The notes: generated by a model from the sequence alone, not told the origin. Numbered from the stretch's first letter, positions 1 to 7,550 are shown. The stretch is 7,869 bases of DNA from an uncultured Chitinophagaceae bacterium (GCA_934502905.1 CAKSVK010000158.1:1-7869), one strand, 5' to 3'. Translations and numbers: made by a program.

Positions 1-1560
1 AAGGTAGAAGCAGGCATACCCGAAGATGATCCCCGCAACCCGGCGACGATCGCCGATAACGTGGGAGATAATGTAGGGGACGTGGCAGGTATGGGCGCCG
101 ATCTGTTTGGTTCTTATGTGGCTACTGTGCTGGCTACCATGGTATTGGGTCAGGAAACCATCGCTACCGATAATTTCGGCGGACTTTCCCCTGTGCTGCT
201 TCCAATGCTGATTGCAGCTGCCGGTATCATTTTCTCTATTGTAGGCACCTGGTTTGTAAAGGTAAGCGATGCTGCCGGCATCAATACCGATAATGTGCAG
301 AAGGCATTGAATATGGGCAACTGGGGCTCCATCATTCTTACTGCTATCGTATCTGTCGGACTGGTATATTATATTCTTCCTGAAACAATGGTATTGCGTG
401 GCGAAGAGTTCACCAAATGGGGTGTGCTCGGCGCTATAGGTGTGGGTCTGGCTGTGGGTGCCCTGATGAGCATTATCACTGAATTTTATACGGCAATGGG
501 TAAACGCCCTGTAATGTCTATCATCAAACAATCTTCTACCGGGCATGCTACCAACGTGATTGGTGGTCTGGCTATCGGTATGGAATCCACCTTCCTGCCC
601 ATCCTGGTGCTGGCGGGTGGCATATGGGGCTCTTATGAATTTGCAGGCTTATACGGTGTGGCGATCGCTGCTGCCGGTATGATGGCTACTACCGCCATGC
701 AGCTGGCCATTGACGCTTTCGGTCCGATTGCCGATAATGCCGGCGGTATTGCCGAAATGAGCGAGCTGCCTAAAGAAGTACGTGAAAAAACAGACGTGCT
801 GGATGCCGTAGGTAACACTACCGCTGCTACGGGTAAAGGTTTTGCCATTGCTTCTGCGGCGTTGACTGCGCTGGCGCTGTTTGCAGCGTTTGTAGGCGTT
901 GCGGGCATTGACGGCATCGACATTTATAAGGCGGATGTACTTGCCTGTTTATTCGTAGGCGGTATGATCCCGTTCATCTTCTCCTCCCTGGCTATCCGTG
1001 CGGTGGGGGAAGCTGCCATGAGCATGGTGGAAGAAGTTCGTCGTCAGTTCCGTTCTATTCCCGGCATCATGGAAGGCACAGGCAAACCCGAATACGATAA
1101 ATGTGTGGCGATCTCTACAGAAGCTTCCATCAAGAAAATGATGTTGCCCGGTGCTATCGCCATCGTGTCTCCCCTTATCATCGGGTTCCTGATGGGACCT
1201 GAAGCGTTGGGAGGATTCCTGGCCGGCGCTACTGTAAGCGGCGTATTGATGGGTATGTTCCAGAACAATGCCGGTGGTGCGTGGGACAATGCCAAAAAAT
1301 CTTTTGAAAAAGGTGTGGAGATCAACGGCGAAGTATTCTACAAAAAATCCGAGCCGCACAAGGCATCTGTAACCGGTGACACCGTGGGTGATCCGTTCAA
1401 AGATACTTCCGGGCCTTCCATGAACATCCTCATCAAGCTGATGTCTATTGTATCGCTGGTGATTGCTCCTACCCTGGCGCAGATCTTCGGCACCAAGGAT
1501 GTAAATCATTCCCGGAAAGAAAAAGCAAAAACAGAGCAGGTGGTTACCATCAACAAGTAA
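1..1560 (+). CDS. hppA: Membrane-bound ion-translocating pyrophosphatase, 5'-truncated
   Basis: Integral inner-membrane enzyme that hydrolyses pyrophosphate and pumps H+ and/or Na+ across the membrane. The frame is open from base 1, so about 519 C-terminal residues are present. Bacterial members usually have about 660-770 residues, so roughly the first 200 are missing. Visible family signatures, numbered in the fragment: an [24 protein letters not shown] substrate/Mg loop with Asp at 19, 23 and 27; [18 protein letters not shown] near 238-255; [10 protein letters not shown] at 271-280; GGAWDNAKK near 420; and a final [21 protein letters not shown] helix with a basic tail. Many hydrophobic helices lie between these. 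In [10 protein letters not shown] the fifth residue is Ala and the eighth Gly, the pattern known for K+-dependent enzymes (K+-independent ones have Lys and Thr). The helix after the Asp loop reads [10 protein letters not shown], so neither usual gate-glutamate position carries Glu. The pumped ion therefore cannot be assigned. An internal GTG at 61 is not the start. Confidence 0.97.
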   Translation, partial: KVEAGIPEDDPRNPATIADNVGDNVGDVAGMGADLFGSYVATVLATMVLGQETIATDNFGGLSPVLLPMLIAAAGIIFSIVGTWFVKVSDAAGINTDNVQKALNMGNWGSIILTAIVSVGLVYYILPETMVLRGEEFTKWGVLGAIGVGLAVGALMSIITEFYTAMGKRPVMSIIKQSSTGHATNVIGGLAIGMESTFLPILVLAGGIWGSYEFAGLYGVAIAAAGMMATTAMQLAIDAFGPIADNAGGIAEMSELPKEVREKTDVLDAVGNTTAATGKGFAIASAALTALALFAAFVGVAGIDGIDIYKADVLACLFVGGMIPFIFSSLAIRAVGEAAMSMVEEVRRQFRSIPGIMEGTGKPEYDKCVAISTEASIKKMMLPGAIAIVSPLIIGFLMGPEALGGFLAGATVSGVLMGMFQNNAGGAWDNAKKSFEKGVEINGEVFYKKSEPHKASVTGDTVGDPFKDTSGPSMNILIKLMSIVSLVIAPTLAQIFGTKDVNHSRKEKAKTEQVVTINK

Positions 1561-1582
1561 TCCTCAGCTTTAAACAATATAG

Positions 1583-1613
1583 AAGCGGTTACCCCTCCGG
1601 TAGCCGCTTTTTT
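1583..1613 (+). terminator. Intrinsic terminator of hppA
   Basis: An 11-bp stem (1583-1593 with 1599-1609, including one G-T wobble) encloses a CCTCC loop and runs into six T's at 1608-1613. It begins 23 bases after the hppA stop codon. This is a textbook rho-independent terminator and separates hppA from the downstream genes. Confidence 0.93.
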
Positions 1614-1676
1614 ATTGCAGCTTGTACCTAGTAATGATCCCTTATCAATTTTATTAAAATGTCATCAATAACAGGT

Positions 1677-1730
1677 GGTTTGTGTCTCCACAAACCGCGG
1701 CCCGCGCCACGGTCAGTGTCTCCACTGACC
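1677..1730. repeat. Paired perfect hairpins with identical TCTC loops (REP/BIME-like)
   Basis: Hairpin 1 is GGTTTGTG / CACAAACC (1677-1684 and 1689-1696). Hairpin 2 is GGTCAGTG / CACTGACC (1711-1718 and 1723-1730). Both have perfect 8-bp stems, a TCTC loop and the shared core GTGTCTCCAC. They are separated by 14 GC-rich bases. A short outer inverted repeat, AACAGG...CCTGTT, brackets the pair. Two related palindromes side by side resemble the REP/BIME elements mobilised by RAYT transposases in other bacteria, but no transposase is in the window and copy number cannot be judged from one locus. Hairpin 2 is followed by A's, not T's, so it is not a plus-strand terminator. Confidence 0.6.
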
Positions 1731-1768
1731 AAAAAAAAATAATTTTGATGCCTGTTCATCATAAATCA

Positions 1769-1781
1769 CCCCCTGAGGGGG
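1769..1781. repeat. Short C5-TGA-G5 hairpin
   Basis: Perfect inverted repeat CCCCC-TGA-GGGGG. C-run/G-run mini-palindromes like this are, from memory, common in Bacteroidota intergenic regions. No function can be assigned here. Confidence 0.45.
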
Positions 1782-1972
1782 AAACCGGCAGACACGGAAT
1801 TTTTGAAAGTGGCTATTGTGTACACGGCTGATATTGGACCCATTAAGGAATAAAGGGGTATTACGTCTTACCTAATCTTAACTAATGGTTTTACTATAAA
1901 CAAATAAACCACCCGAAATCCTAGAGATCTTCCGCCATACGCAAGGTGACAGTTCTATCACATATATACTCC

Positions 1973-2004
1973 TGATCATCCCCTGCCGACCGATTTGATG
2001 ATCA
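1973..2004. promoter_or_regulatory. 8-bp dyad upstream of the DUF5916 gene, possible operator
   Basis: TGATCATC (1973-1980) and GATGATCA (1997-2004) form a perfect inverted repeat with a 16-bp spacer. The dyad ends 19 bp before the best -7-like element (TACCTTGC, 2023-2030) and 43 bp before the start codon. That spacing suits a dimeric regulator bound at or just upstream of the promoter. It is a structural observation only and no regulator gene is nearby. Confidence 0.4.
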
Positions 2005-2022
2005 AAAAAGATAGAAATTCCC

Positions 2023-2030
2023 TACCTTGC
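2023..2030 (+). promoter_or_regulatory. Candidate -7 element of the DUF5916 gene
   Basis: TACCTTGC resembles the Bacteroidota TAnnTTTG box. It would give a very short leader before the TTG start at 2048. The nearest upstream TTG (1995-1997) leaves 25 bp, slightly longer than the usual 17-23, so the -33 half is weak. Confidence 0.35.
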
Positions 2031-2047
2031 CGCCTTAATTTTTTCCA

Positions 2048-4225
2048 TTGAAATCGTTTTCGCTGTCGCTTTTGTTAACATTGACCTGCTTTTTTTCCAT
2101 CGCGCAAAAGAAAAATGCCGCATTTCAACTGCACATCAAAAAAGCAATATCCCCCGTTGTTGTTGACGGAATAATTGATGAGCAGGCGTGGGCCGATGCT
2201 GCCACTGCCACCAATTTTTATATGATGCTGCCGATGGATACCAGCCTGGCAGAAGTGCATACAGATGTACGTATGACCTATGACAACGAAAACCTGTACC
2301 TGCTGGCAGAATGTTTTAACTACGGAGCCGGCATCCATATGGTAGAGTCACTGCGCAGGGATTTTTCCTTTCTGAAGAATGATAACTTCCTGCTTTTCAT
2401 GGATACTTTTGACGATCTGACCACCGGCTTCTCCTTTGGCGCCAATGCTGCCGGTGCCCAGTGGGACGGCATCATGTATGAAGGTGGGAAGGTAGACCTG
2501 AACTGGGATAACAAATGGGTGTCGGCGGTAAAACACTATGATGACAAGTGGGTTTTTGAGGCAGCCATACCGTTTAAGACCATCCGCTATAAAAAAGATG
2601 CAAAGGTTTGGGGCATCAATTTCGGAAGGAATGACCTGAAAAGCACGGAAAAATCAAGCTGGACGCCTATCCCACGCCAGTTCCCGAGCGCCGCCCTGGC
2701 TTATACCGGCTCGCTGGTATGGGATGAAGCGCCACCGGCACCCCGTTCGAATATTTCGGTGATACCGTTTGTATTGGGGGGTGTAGCGAAAAACTATGAG
2801 CAAGGTACCAAACCGGTTTACACAAAAGACATCGGTGGAGACATTAAGGTATCCATCGGTCCTTCCCTCAACCTGGACCTTACCGTGCGCCCGGATTTTT
2901 CACAGGTAGAGGTAGACAAGCAGATAACCAATCTCAGTCGTTTTGAATTGTTTTTTCCTGAACGCAGGCAATTTTTCCTGGAGAATGGCGACCTTTTTGC
3001 CAACTTCGGCTATGCAGATATCCGCCCGTTCTTTTCCCGCCGTATCGGACTGGGTGTGCCTATCGACTTCGGCGCCAGGCTCAGCGGCAAGCTGGACAAA
3101 AACTGGCGCATAGGTATAATGGATATGAAAACGGCAAGAATGGAAAACCGGGCCCTGCCGGCGCAAAACTTCGCGGTATTCTCCCTTCAACGGAAAATAC
3201 TGAAACGCTCCAACATAGCAGTGATGTACATTGATAAAAGCTCGCTGAACTATCACCCCGATGCTGCTGACAGCCTGAAAGGTGTTTACTCACGGTACAA
3301 CCGCAACCTGGGCTTTGAATACAACCTGGCATCTGCCAGCAACCAATGGACAGGAAAAGCCATGGTATTGAAAACATTTCAACCGGGGATAAATAAAAAA
3401 GACTGGACCTATGCAGGGCACCTGCAGTACAGCAGCCGCAGATGGCTGCTCTACGGGCAACTGCAATATGTAGGCGAACATTTTAATCCCGAGGTAGGTT
3501 ATACGCCCCGGCGGGGATATGTTAAGTTCAATCCCCAGCTCTCCTATTTCTTTTTTCCCAAAGGAGGTAATATCCTGAGTCATGGTCCTGTCATCAACAG
3601 CACTTATTTCTTTAATACGGATATAAAGGAAACGGACCACAGCAATATCTATTCTTACCTGATCACATTCCGGTCGAAGGCCACATTGACTCCATTGATA
3701 CAGCAGGATTATGTGAAGCTGCTTATGCCCTTCGATCCTACCAATACCGGCAAAGATTCTCTGCAAACCGGCACACGTCACCGGTGGTGGACCGCCGGAT
3801 TTGATTATATATCCGCACCGCAGCACCTGTTTACCTATACAGCGTCTCTCAGGTATGGCGGTTATTATGCGGATGGAAGATTATTGACTGTCGGAGGTGA
3901 ACTAGGTTATCGTTTTCAACCTTATGTAAACATTGCCCTGAACACCACTTATAACAGGCTGAACCTGCCGGAGCCCTGGGGTAAAAACAATTTCCTGCTG
4001 ATCGGGCCAAGGATAGACGTAACGTTTACGAACACCCTGTTTTTTACTACTTATGTGCAGTACAACCAACAGATGGACAACATGAATATCAACGCAAGGC
4101 TCCAGTGGCGTTACAAGCCCGCTTCCGATCTGTTCCTGGTATATACAGACAATTATCTTCCCGGTCCCTGGGCTGTAAAAACAAGAGCACTGGCGCTGAA
4201 GTTCAATTACTGGTGGAGCATATAA
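2048..4225 (+). CDS. Exported CBM9-like / DUF5916 outer-membrane barrel protein
   Basis: A 725-residue exported protein probably located in the outer membrane. Residues 1-20 are a signal peptide (MKSFSLSLLLTLTCFFSIAQ), cut near the final Ala-Gln. Residues about 33-225 resemble the carbohydrate-binding family 9 / DOMON-like module (PVVVDGIIDEQAW, then alternating beta strands such as DVRMTYDNENLYLLAEC and WVFEAAIPFKTIR). Residues about 235-725 match DUF5916: RPDFSQVEVDKQITNLSRFELFFPERRQFFLENGDLF near 281-317, then many amphipathic aromatic strands ending in KFNYWWSI, as expected for a beta-barrel. The start is TTG at 2048: a TAA lies in frame at 2036-2038, the next in-frame ATG is near 2222, and only the TTG gives an intact signal peptide. 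Family function is not established. Sugar or ligand binding at the surface is inferred from the CBM9-like domain and adjoining sulfatases. It lies 173 bp upstream of the first sulfatase on the same strand and may be co-expressed with it. Confidence 0.88.
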   Translation: MKSFSLSLLLTLTCFFSIAQKKNAAFQLHIKKAISPVVVDGIIDEQAWADAATATNFYMMLPMDTSLAEVHTDVRMTYDNENLYLLAECFNYGAGIHMVESLRRDFSFLKNDNFLLFMDTFDDLTTGFSFGANAAGAQWDGIMYEGGKVDLNWDNKWVSAVKHYDDKWVFEAAIPFKTIRYKKDAKVWGINFGRNDLKSTEKSSWTPIPRQFPSAALAYTGSLVWDEAPPAPRSNISVIPFVLGGVAKNYEQGTKPVYTKDIGGDIKVSIGPSLNLDLTVRPDFSQVEVDKQITNLSRFELFFPERRQFFLENGDLFANFGYADIRPFFSRRIGLGVPIDFGARLSGKLDKNWRIGIMDMKTARMENRALPAQNFAVFSLQRKILKRSNIAVMYIDKSSLNYHPDAADSLKGVYSRYNRNLGFEYNLASASNQWTGKAMVLKTFQPGINKKDWTYAGHLQYSSRRWLLYGQLQYVGEHFNPEVGYTPRRGYVKFNPQLSYFFFPKGGNILSHGPVINSTYFFNTDIKETDHSNIYSYLITFRSKATLTPLIQQDYVKLLMPFDPTNTGKDSLQTGTRHRWWTAGFDYISAPQHLFTYTASLRYGGYYADGRLLTVGGELGYRFQPYVNIALNTTYNRLNLPEPWGKNNFLLIGPRIDVTFTNTLFFTTYVQYNQQMDNMNINARLQWRYKPASDLFLVYTDNYLPGPWAVKTRALALKFNYWWSI

Positions 4226-4284
4226 TATCCGGTATCCCCTGCTTTTCCCGGTCAATCATCCTGTACCCTGAACATCTGTCCGGG

Positions 4285-4296
4285 ATAGATATCTAT
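4285..4296. promoter_or_regulatory. 12-bp perfect palindrome upstream of sulfatase 1, possible operator
   Basis: ATAGATATCTAT is a perfect 12-bp palindrome lying 6 bp upstream of the candidate -33 TTG of the sulfatase gene. The position fits a regulator site, but AT-rich palindromes of this length can occur by chance. Confidence 0.25.
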
Positions 4297-4302
4297 AACT
4301 TC

Positions 4303-4333
4303 TTGCTTGTTGTTATATTCTGGAGTATTTTTA
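4303..4333 (+). promoter_or_regulatory. Candidate Bacteroidota-type promoter of sulfatase 1
   Basis: TTG (4303-4305), a 20-bp spacer and TATTTTTA (4326-4333, seven of eight positions matching TAnnTTTG) fit the Bacteroidota consensus. The leader would be about 55-60 bases. No terminator is visible between the DUF5916 gene and this site, so read-through from upstream is equally possible. Confidence 0.3.
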
Positions 4334-4398
4334 AGCTATGTAGTGAGATTTGCTATACTGCTCTATCGCAGGAAACAATGTCTTAATAAGATGCTCCC

Positions 4399-5931
4399 AT
4401 GAAGAAAATTTCAATTGTAATATTTTGGATAGCAGGCTGTTTATCCGCAGCTATTGCACAGCAGAAAGTCACCTCTGTAAAACCCAACGTTATTATTATC
4501 AATGCAGACGATCTGGGATATGGGGATCTGAGCTGCTATGGCGCTACAAAAATTCAAACACCCCATGTGGACCACCTGGCTGCGGAAGGGCTTCGCTTCA
4601 CGAATGCACATAGCACTTCGGCAACATGTACCCCATCCCGTTATGCGTTGCTGACAGGTAAATATCCCTGGCGCCAGTCGGGAACCAATATTTTACCGGG
4701 TGACGCAGCCCTTATCATTCCCACGGACCGCACCACCCTGCCATTGCTATTTAAAAACGCAGGGTATCATACCGGACTGGTAGGAAAATGGCATTTAGGA
4801 CTGGGCAATACTGTTGAAAAGAACTGGAATGCTCCCGTTAAACCCGGACCGAATGAGGTAGGATTTCAGTATTCTTTTATTTTTCCGGCTACAGCTGACA
4901 GGGTACCCACCGTGTTCGTAGAAAATGGAAACGTGGTTGCCGCCGACGCGGCCGATCCTATACGCGTGAATTACAAAGAAAAAACAGGTAGCGATCCAAC
5001 CGGCAAAGAAAACCCGGAATTGCTGAAGATGAGATCGTCTCCCGGACAGGGACATGATAACACAATTGTAAACGGTATCGGACGCATCGGCTGGATGAGT
5101 GGCGGCTACAAAGCAAGATGGACAGATGAGGAAATGCCCCTGACATTTCTGGAGAAAGCCAGGCAGTTCATCGCTGATAACAAGGCAACACCTTTTTTTC
5201 TATACTATTCGCTTACAGAACCGCATGTGCCCCGCATGCCTTCCACTATGTTTAAAGGAAAAAGCGAGCTGGGTTACCGGGGCGATGTGATTTTGCAACT
5301 GGACTGGACAGTAGGGCAGATCATGAAAGAACTGGCACTGCAGGGTATAGCACAAAATACCATCGTGATCTTTACCAGCGACAATGGCCCGGTGATCGAT
5401 GATGGTTACCAGGACGAATCGGTAGAAAGGCTGAACGGGCATACCCCCTGGGGGATCTACAGGGGCGGTAAATACAGCAGTTTCGAAGCAGGTACACGGA
5501 TCCCATTCATTGTGAGCTGGCCACGTAGTATAAAAGCGGGTGTATCGGGTGCATTGGTGTGCCAGATGGATCTGCTGTCGTCTTTCCGGCAGTTACTGGA
5601 CCAGAGAATACCGGAAAGAGATGCGCAGGATAGCGAAAACATCCTGGACGCGCTGCTCGGCAAATCAGCAACCGGCCGGGAGACGCTCGTGAAGCAGGGC
5701 ATTGCATCACTTGCGATCATAAAGAACGGCTGGAAATATATTGAGCCCAATTCCGGACAACCTCTCAACAAGCTGGTCAATATTGAAACCGGTAATGACC
5801 CGGATCCGCAGCTATATGATCTTACGAAAGATCCTTCAGAAAAGACCAACCTGGCTACCCGCTTTCCTGATAAGGTAAAGGAATTGGCAGCTTTGCTCGA
5901 AACGATCCGCAACAGGAATCAGGGACTATGA
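4399..5931 (+). CDS. Exported S1-type (formylglycine) sulfatase 1
   Basis: A 510-residue sulfatase, the usual size for the family, which hydrolyses sulfate esters using a formylglycine made from an active-site Cys or Ser. Visible residues: metal-binding Asp37-Asp38 in INADDLGYGD; signature CTPSRYALLTGKYP with Cys77 as the modified residue; GYHTGLVGKWHLG with Lys130 and His132; His276 in TEPHVPR; Asp328-Asn329 in FTSDNGP; and RGGKYSSFEAGTRIPF with Lys358. The C-terminal domain has the usual QLYDLTKDPSEKTNLA block. All catalytic positions are present, so it should be active if matured; no maturase (anSME) gene is in the window. The N-terminus is a signal peptide ending AAIA-QQ near residue 20. 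IAGC (11-14) also fits a lipobox, but the hydrophobic stretch continues beyond it and no acidic surface-export motif follows Cys14, so soluble periplasmic export is favoured. The substrate is unknown. It converges on, and overlaps by 6 bp, sulfatase 2. Confidence 0.95.
   Translation: MKKISIVIFWIAGCLSAAIAQQKVTSVKPNVIIINADDLGYGDLSCYGATKIQTPHVDHLAAEGLRFTNAHSTSATCTPSRYALLTGKYPWRQSGTNILPGDAALIIPTDRTTLPLLFKNAGYHTGLVGKWHLGLGNTVEKNWNAPVKPGPNEVGFQYSFIFPATADRVPTVFVENGNVVAADAADPIRVNYKEKTGSDPTGKENPELLKMRSSPGQGHDNTIVNGIGRIGWMSGGYKARWTDEEMPLTFLEKARQFIADNKATPFFLYYSLTEPHVPRMPSTMFKGKSELGYRGDVILQLDWTVGQIMKELALQGIAQNTIVIFTSDNGPVIDDGYQDESVERLNGHTPWGIYRGGKYSSFEAGTRIPFIVSWPRSIKAGVSGALVCQMDLLSSFRQLLDQRIPERDAQDSENILDALLGKSATGRETLVKQGIASLAIIKNGWKYIEPNSGQPLNKLVNIETGNDPDPQLYDLTKDPSEKTNLATRFPDKVKELAALLETIRNRNQGL
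5926..5931. other. 6-bp tail-to-tail overlap of the two sulfatase genes
   Basis: The bases CTATGA hold both stop codons: TGA for sulfatase 1 (5929-5931, plus) and TAG for sulfatase 2 (reverse complement of 5926-5928). There is no room for a terminator between the genes, so each transcript must end inside, or run antisense through, the other gene. Confidence 0.97.
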
Positions 5932-7359
5932 CCCTGCGGCTTTCTGACCGGGTTTTCTCCCCCAGTCCGGCAGGTATATGTTCAGGTCATCATGTGCTTG
6001 TTCCATTTCTTTTGTAAGCTGCCTTTTCATTTTCCCAATGCGTTTCTGCTGTTTGGGATCGGCAGCCAGGTCCCGGGTTTCCCAGGGATCTGCTTTCAGG
6101 TTAAAAAGCTGTGTGGTTGCCACGCCGTTTACGTTATAAACGATCAATTTATAACCATCCGGGGTTTTAAGGCTTCTGCTCCAGTGACCATATACGTTAT
6201 ACATATTGGCACGAACACTTTTGGACTGGTTACGGATCAGCGGCATCAGGCTTTTAGCTTCTACACTTACCGGCTTGTCAACACCCAGCCAGTCATAAAT
6301 GGTGGGTGCGATATCACTGAGATACACAAACGCTGCAGAGCCGGTATTGGCCGGAACACCGGGTCCTGCTATGATCATCGGTACCCGGATGCTGTGCTCG
6401 TACAGATTTTGCTTGCCCAGCAATCCGTGCTGGCCCACGGCCAGCCCATTATCCCCGGCAAATACGATCAGGGTATTTTCCCTGAGACCGTTTTGCTCCA
6501 ACGTTGCTATGATCCTGCCTACCTGCGCATCCATTTCGCTCACCATTCCATAGTACAAGGCAATTTGTTCTTTTACGGCTTCGGGTGTTCTCGGGTGCGG
6601 CAACAGTAACTCATCTCTTACCCTTATATCCCCATTATCAAAGGGATGCTGCGGTAGAAAATTAGGTGGCAGCGAAATATCATCAGGATTGTATTTGCCC
6701 GCAAAAGCAGGTGGCGGTGTCCGCGGGTCGTGTGGAGAAGTAAATGCTACATAACATAAGAACGGTTTATCCTTTGCCTGTTGGCTTCCCAGGAAATCAA
6801 TAGCCGCGTTTGCATATAATTGCGTGGAGAAGGTATCACTTTTCCATCCTGCTTCAGCAGGATAATGTCCCTGTCCGTTATAGTGGTAAACGAAAGGGTT
6901 GGTTTGCCCGCCATCCTTTTCAAAATGCATCCCCCCGAAGAATATGTTGTCACCGGCACTGAAAAAACGGTCGTGCGATTGTTTATCGCTGTGCCACTTA
7001 CCGCTATGGAAAGTAGTGTACCCCCTGCTCCTCAAAACTTCCGGCAACCCGGTAAGACTGTCTGGAATGGTGGAACCGTCATTGGGTAAACGGTTGATGT
7101 ATCGCCCCGTCAGCATCATCACCCGGCTGGGTATGCACACCGCTCCCTGATGCCCTCCCATAACATGGGTTTGCCTGAAGCTCATGCCCCCGGCAGCCAG
7201 CTTGTCCAGGTTGGGCGTTTGTATTTCTTTATTGCCCCAGGCATTAATGGTATGATAGCTCTGGTCATCACTATAAATGATCAGTATATTTTTTGCCTGC
7301 TGCGCCTTCAGGGCCAAACACAGCACTAACAATATAGCTGATATGGATATTTTTTTCAT
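5926..7359 (-). CDS. Exported S1-type (formylglycine) sulfatase 2
   Basis: A 477-residue sulfatase from the ATG at 7357-7359. This start gives a clean signal peptide (MKKISISAILLVLCLALKAQ) and has a purine-rich GAAAGAA just upstream. An upstream in-frame start at 7440 would add 27 non-signal residues before it and is rejected. Residues: Asp31-Asp32 in IIYSDDQ; Cys75 in CIPSRVMMLTGRY (formylglycine site); Lys121 and His123 in SGKWHSD; His210-Asp211 in SPHDPR; Asp303-Asn304 in FAGDNGLAVGQHG; Lys316 in LGKQNLYEHSIRVP. The GQHGLLGKQNLYE block is the form seen in iduronate-2-sulfatase and choline-sulfatase-like members, so this differs in subfamily from its neighbour, whose corresponding block is RGGKYSSFEAGTRIPF. 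LVLC is not a lipobox, so periplasmic or secreted location is likely. The C-terminus is basic (RKPGQKAAGS). Transcription starts beside the 152-bp tandem array. The substrate is unknown. Confidence 0.95.
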   Translation of the reverse strand: MKKISISAILLVLCLALKAQQAKNILIIYSDDQSYHTINAWGNKEIQTPNLDKLAAGGMSFRQTHVMGGHQGAVCIPSRVMMLTGRYINRLPNDGSTIPDSLTGLPEVLRSRGYTTFHSGKWHSDKQSHDRFFSAGDNIFFGGMHFEKDGGQTNPFVYHYNGQGHYPAEAGWKSDTFSTQLYANAAIDFLGSQQAKDKPFLCYVAFTSPHDPRTPPPAFAGKYNPDDISLPPNFLPQHPFDNGDIRVRDELLLPHPRTPEAVKEQIALYYGMVSEMDAQVGRIIATLEQNGLRENTLIVFAGDNGLAVGQHGLLGKQNLYEHSIRVPMIIAGPGVPANTGSAAFVYLSDIAPTIYDWLGVDKPVSVEAKSLMPLIRNQSKSVRANMYNVYGHWSRSLKTPDGYKLIVYNVNGVATTQLFNLKADPWETRDLAADPKQQKRIGKMKRQLTKEMEQAHDDLNIYLPDWGRKPGQKAAGS

Positions 7360-7385
7360 TTCTTTCAGATCAGTTCGTTGAAGTG

Positions 7386-7418
7386 CTAAATTAAGTAAAT
7401 ACCTCTGCCCTGATGCAA
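7386..7418 (-). promoter_or_regulatory. Candidate Bacteroidota-type promoter of sulfatase 2
   Basis: Read on the minus strand: TTG (7418-7416), a 22-bp spacer, then TAATTTAG (7393-7386), seven of eight positions matching TAnnTTTG. This gives a leader of roughly 20 bases before the ATG at 7359. The TTG and most of the spacer lie inside the first, degenerate unit of the tandem array, while the -7 box lies just outside it. Confidence 0.45.
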
Positions 7419-7550
7419 TCAATGTGGAATTATCTGACACAAATAACAGACAAGCAGAACACCTGCACCAGATTTCTTTTTCCCCGTCGCCAGTCTTCCA
7501 CAGGATGACTTATGCCATTTAATTTTTACCGGACTGTGTCCGGATGGATG
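7399..7550. repeat. Tandem unit 1 (degenerate, promoter-proximal)
   Basis: This is the copy next to sulfatase 2. It keeps the terminal CCGGAC-TGT-GTCCGG hairpin (7529-7543) and the central AAGCAGAACACCTGCACCAG block. The outer ACTTGTGCC/GGCACAAGT stem, the GGGC side of the first hairpin, the CTGGCGCCAG palindrome and the GACTGG arm are mutated. Changes are not compensatory, which suggests decay. It overlaps the likely sulfatase 2 promoter. Confidence 0.88.

Larger units (their letters stand above)
1614..2047. other. Non-coding intergenic region
   Basis: No credible ORF on either strand. The region holds a pair of TCTC-loop hairpins (1677-1730), a C5/G5 hairpin (1769-1781), an 8-bp palindrome GTGTACAC (1818-1825) and an 8-bp dyad (1973-2004) before the next gene. 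Between about 1826 and 1970 I see nothing recognisable. The region is AT-rich and could be decayed sequence or an unrecognised regulatory leader. Confidence 0.6.

Noticed and set aside
949..1509. 186-residue minus-strand open frame inside hppA
   Set aside because: The opposite strand encodes an unmistakable pyrophosphatase throughout. The antisense product is His/Arg/Asp-rich with no family features.
1711..1740. Second TCTC hairpin as a terminator
   Set aside because: It is followed on the plus strand by A's rather than T's, and on the minus strand the T-run precedes the hairpin. hppA already has a strong terminator at 1583-1613.
3290..3826. 178-residue minus-strand open frame
   Set aside because: Antisense to the DUF5916 coding region, with no recognisable motif.
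4226..4300. Terminator after the DUF5916 gene
   Set aside because: Short complementary blocks (CCCGG/CCGGG, TATCCC/GGGATA) are far apart and no T-run follows, so I cannot support a terminator.
4105..4386. 93-residue plus-strand frame spanning the end of the DUF5916 gene and the gap
   Set aside because: It is out of frame with the strong coding frame for its first half and has low-complexity content and no recognisable motif.
4429..4440. Lipobox (IAGC) making sulfatase 1 a lipoprotein
   Set aside because: The motif fits, but hydrophobic residues continue to a good signal-peptidase I site (AIA-QQ) and there is no acidic surface-export signal after the Cys. Kept only as an alternative.
5992..6609. 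205-residue plus-strand open frame
   Set aside because: It lies wholly inside sulfatase 2 on the opposite strand and has no recognisable domain. It is a shadow of the real coding strand.
7360..7440. Upstream start of sulfatase 2 at 7440
   Set aside because: It would add 27 residues without signal character before the signal peptide and would run through the likely promoter. The ATG at 7359 has a purine-rich site and begins the signal peptide directly.
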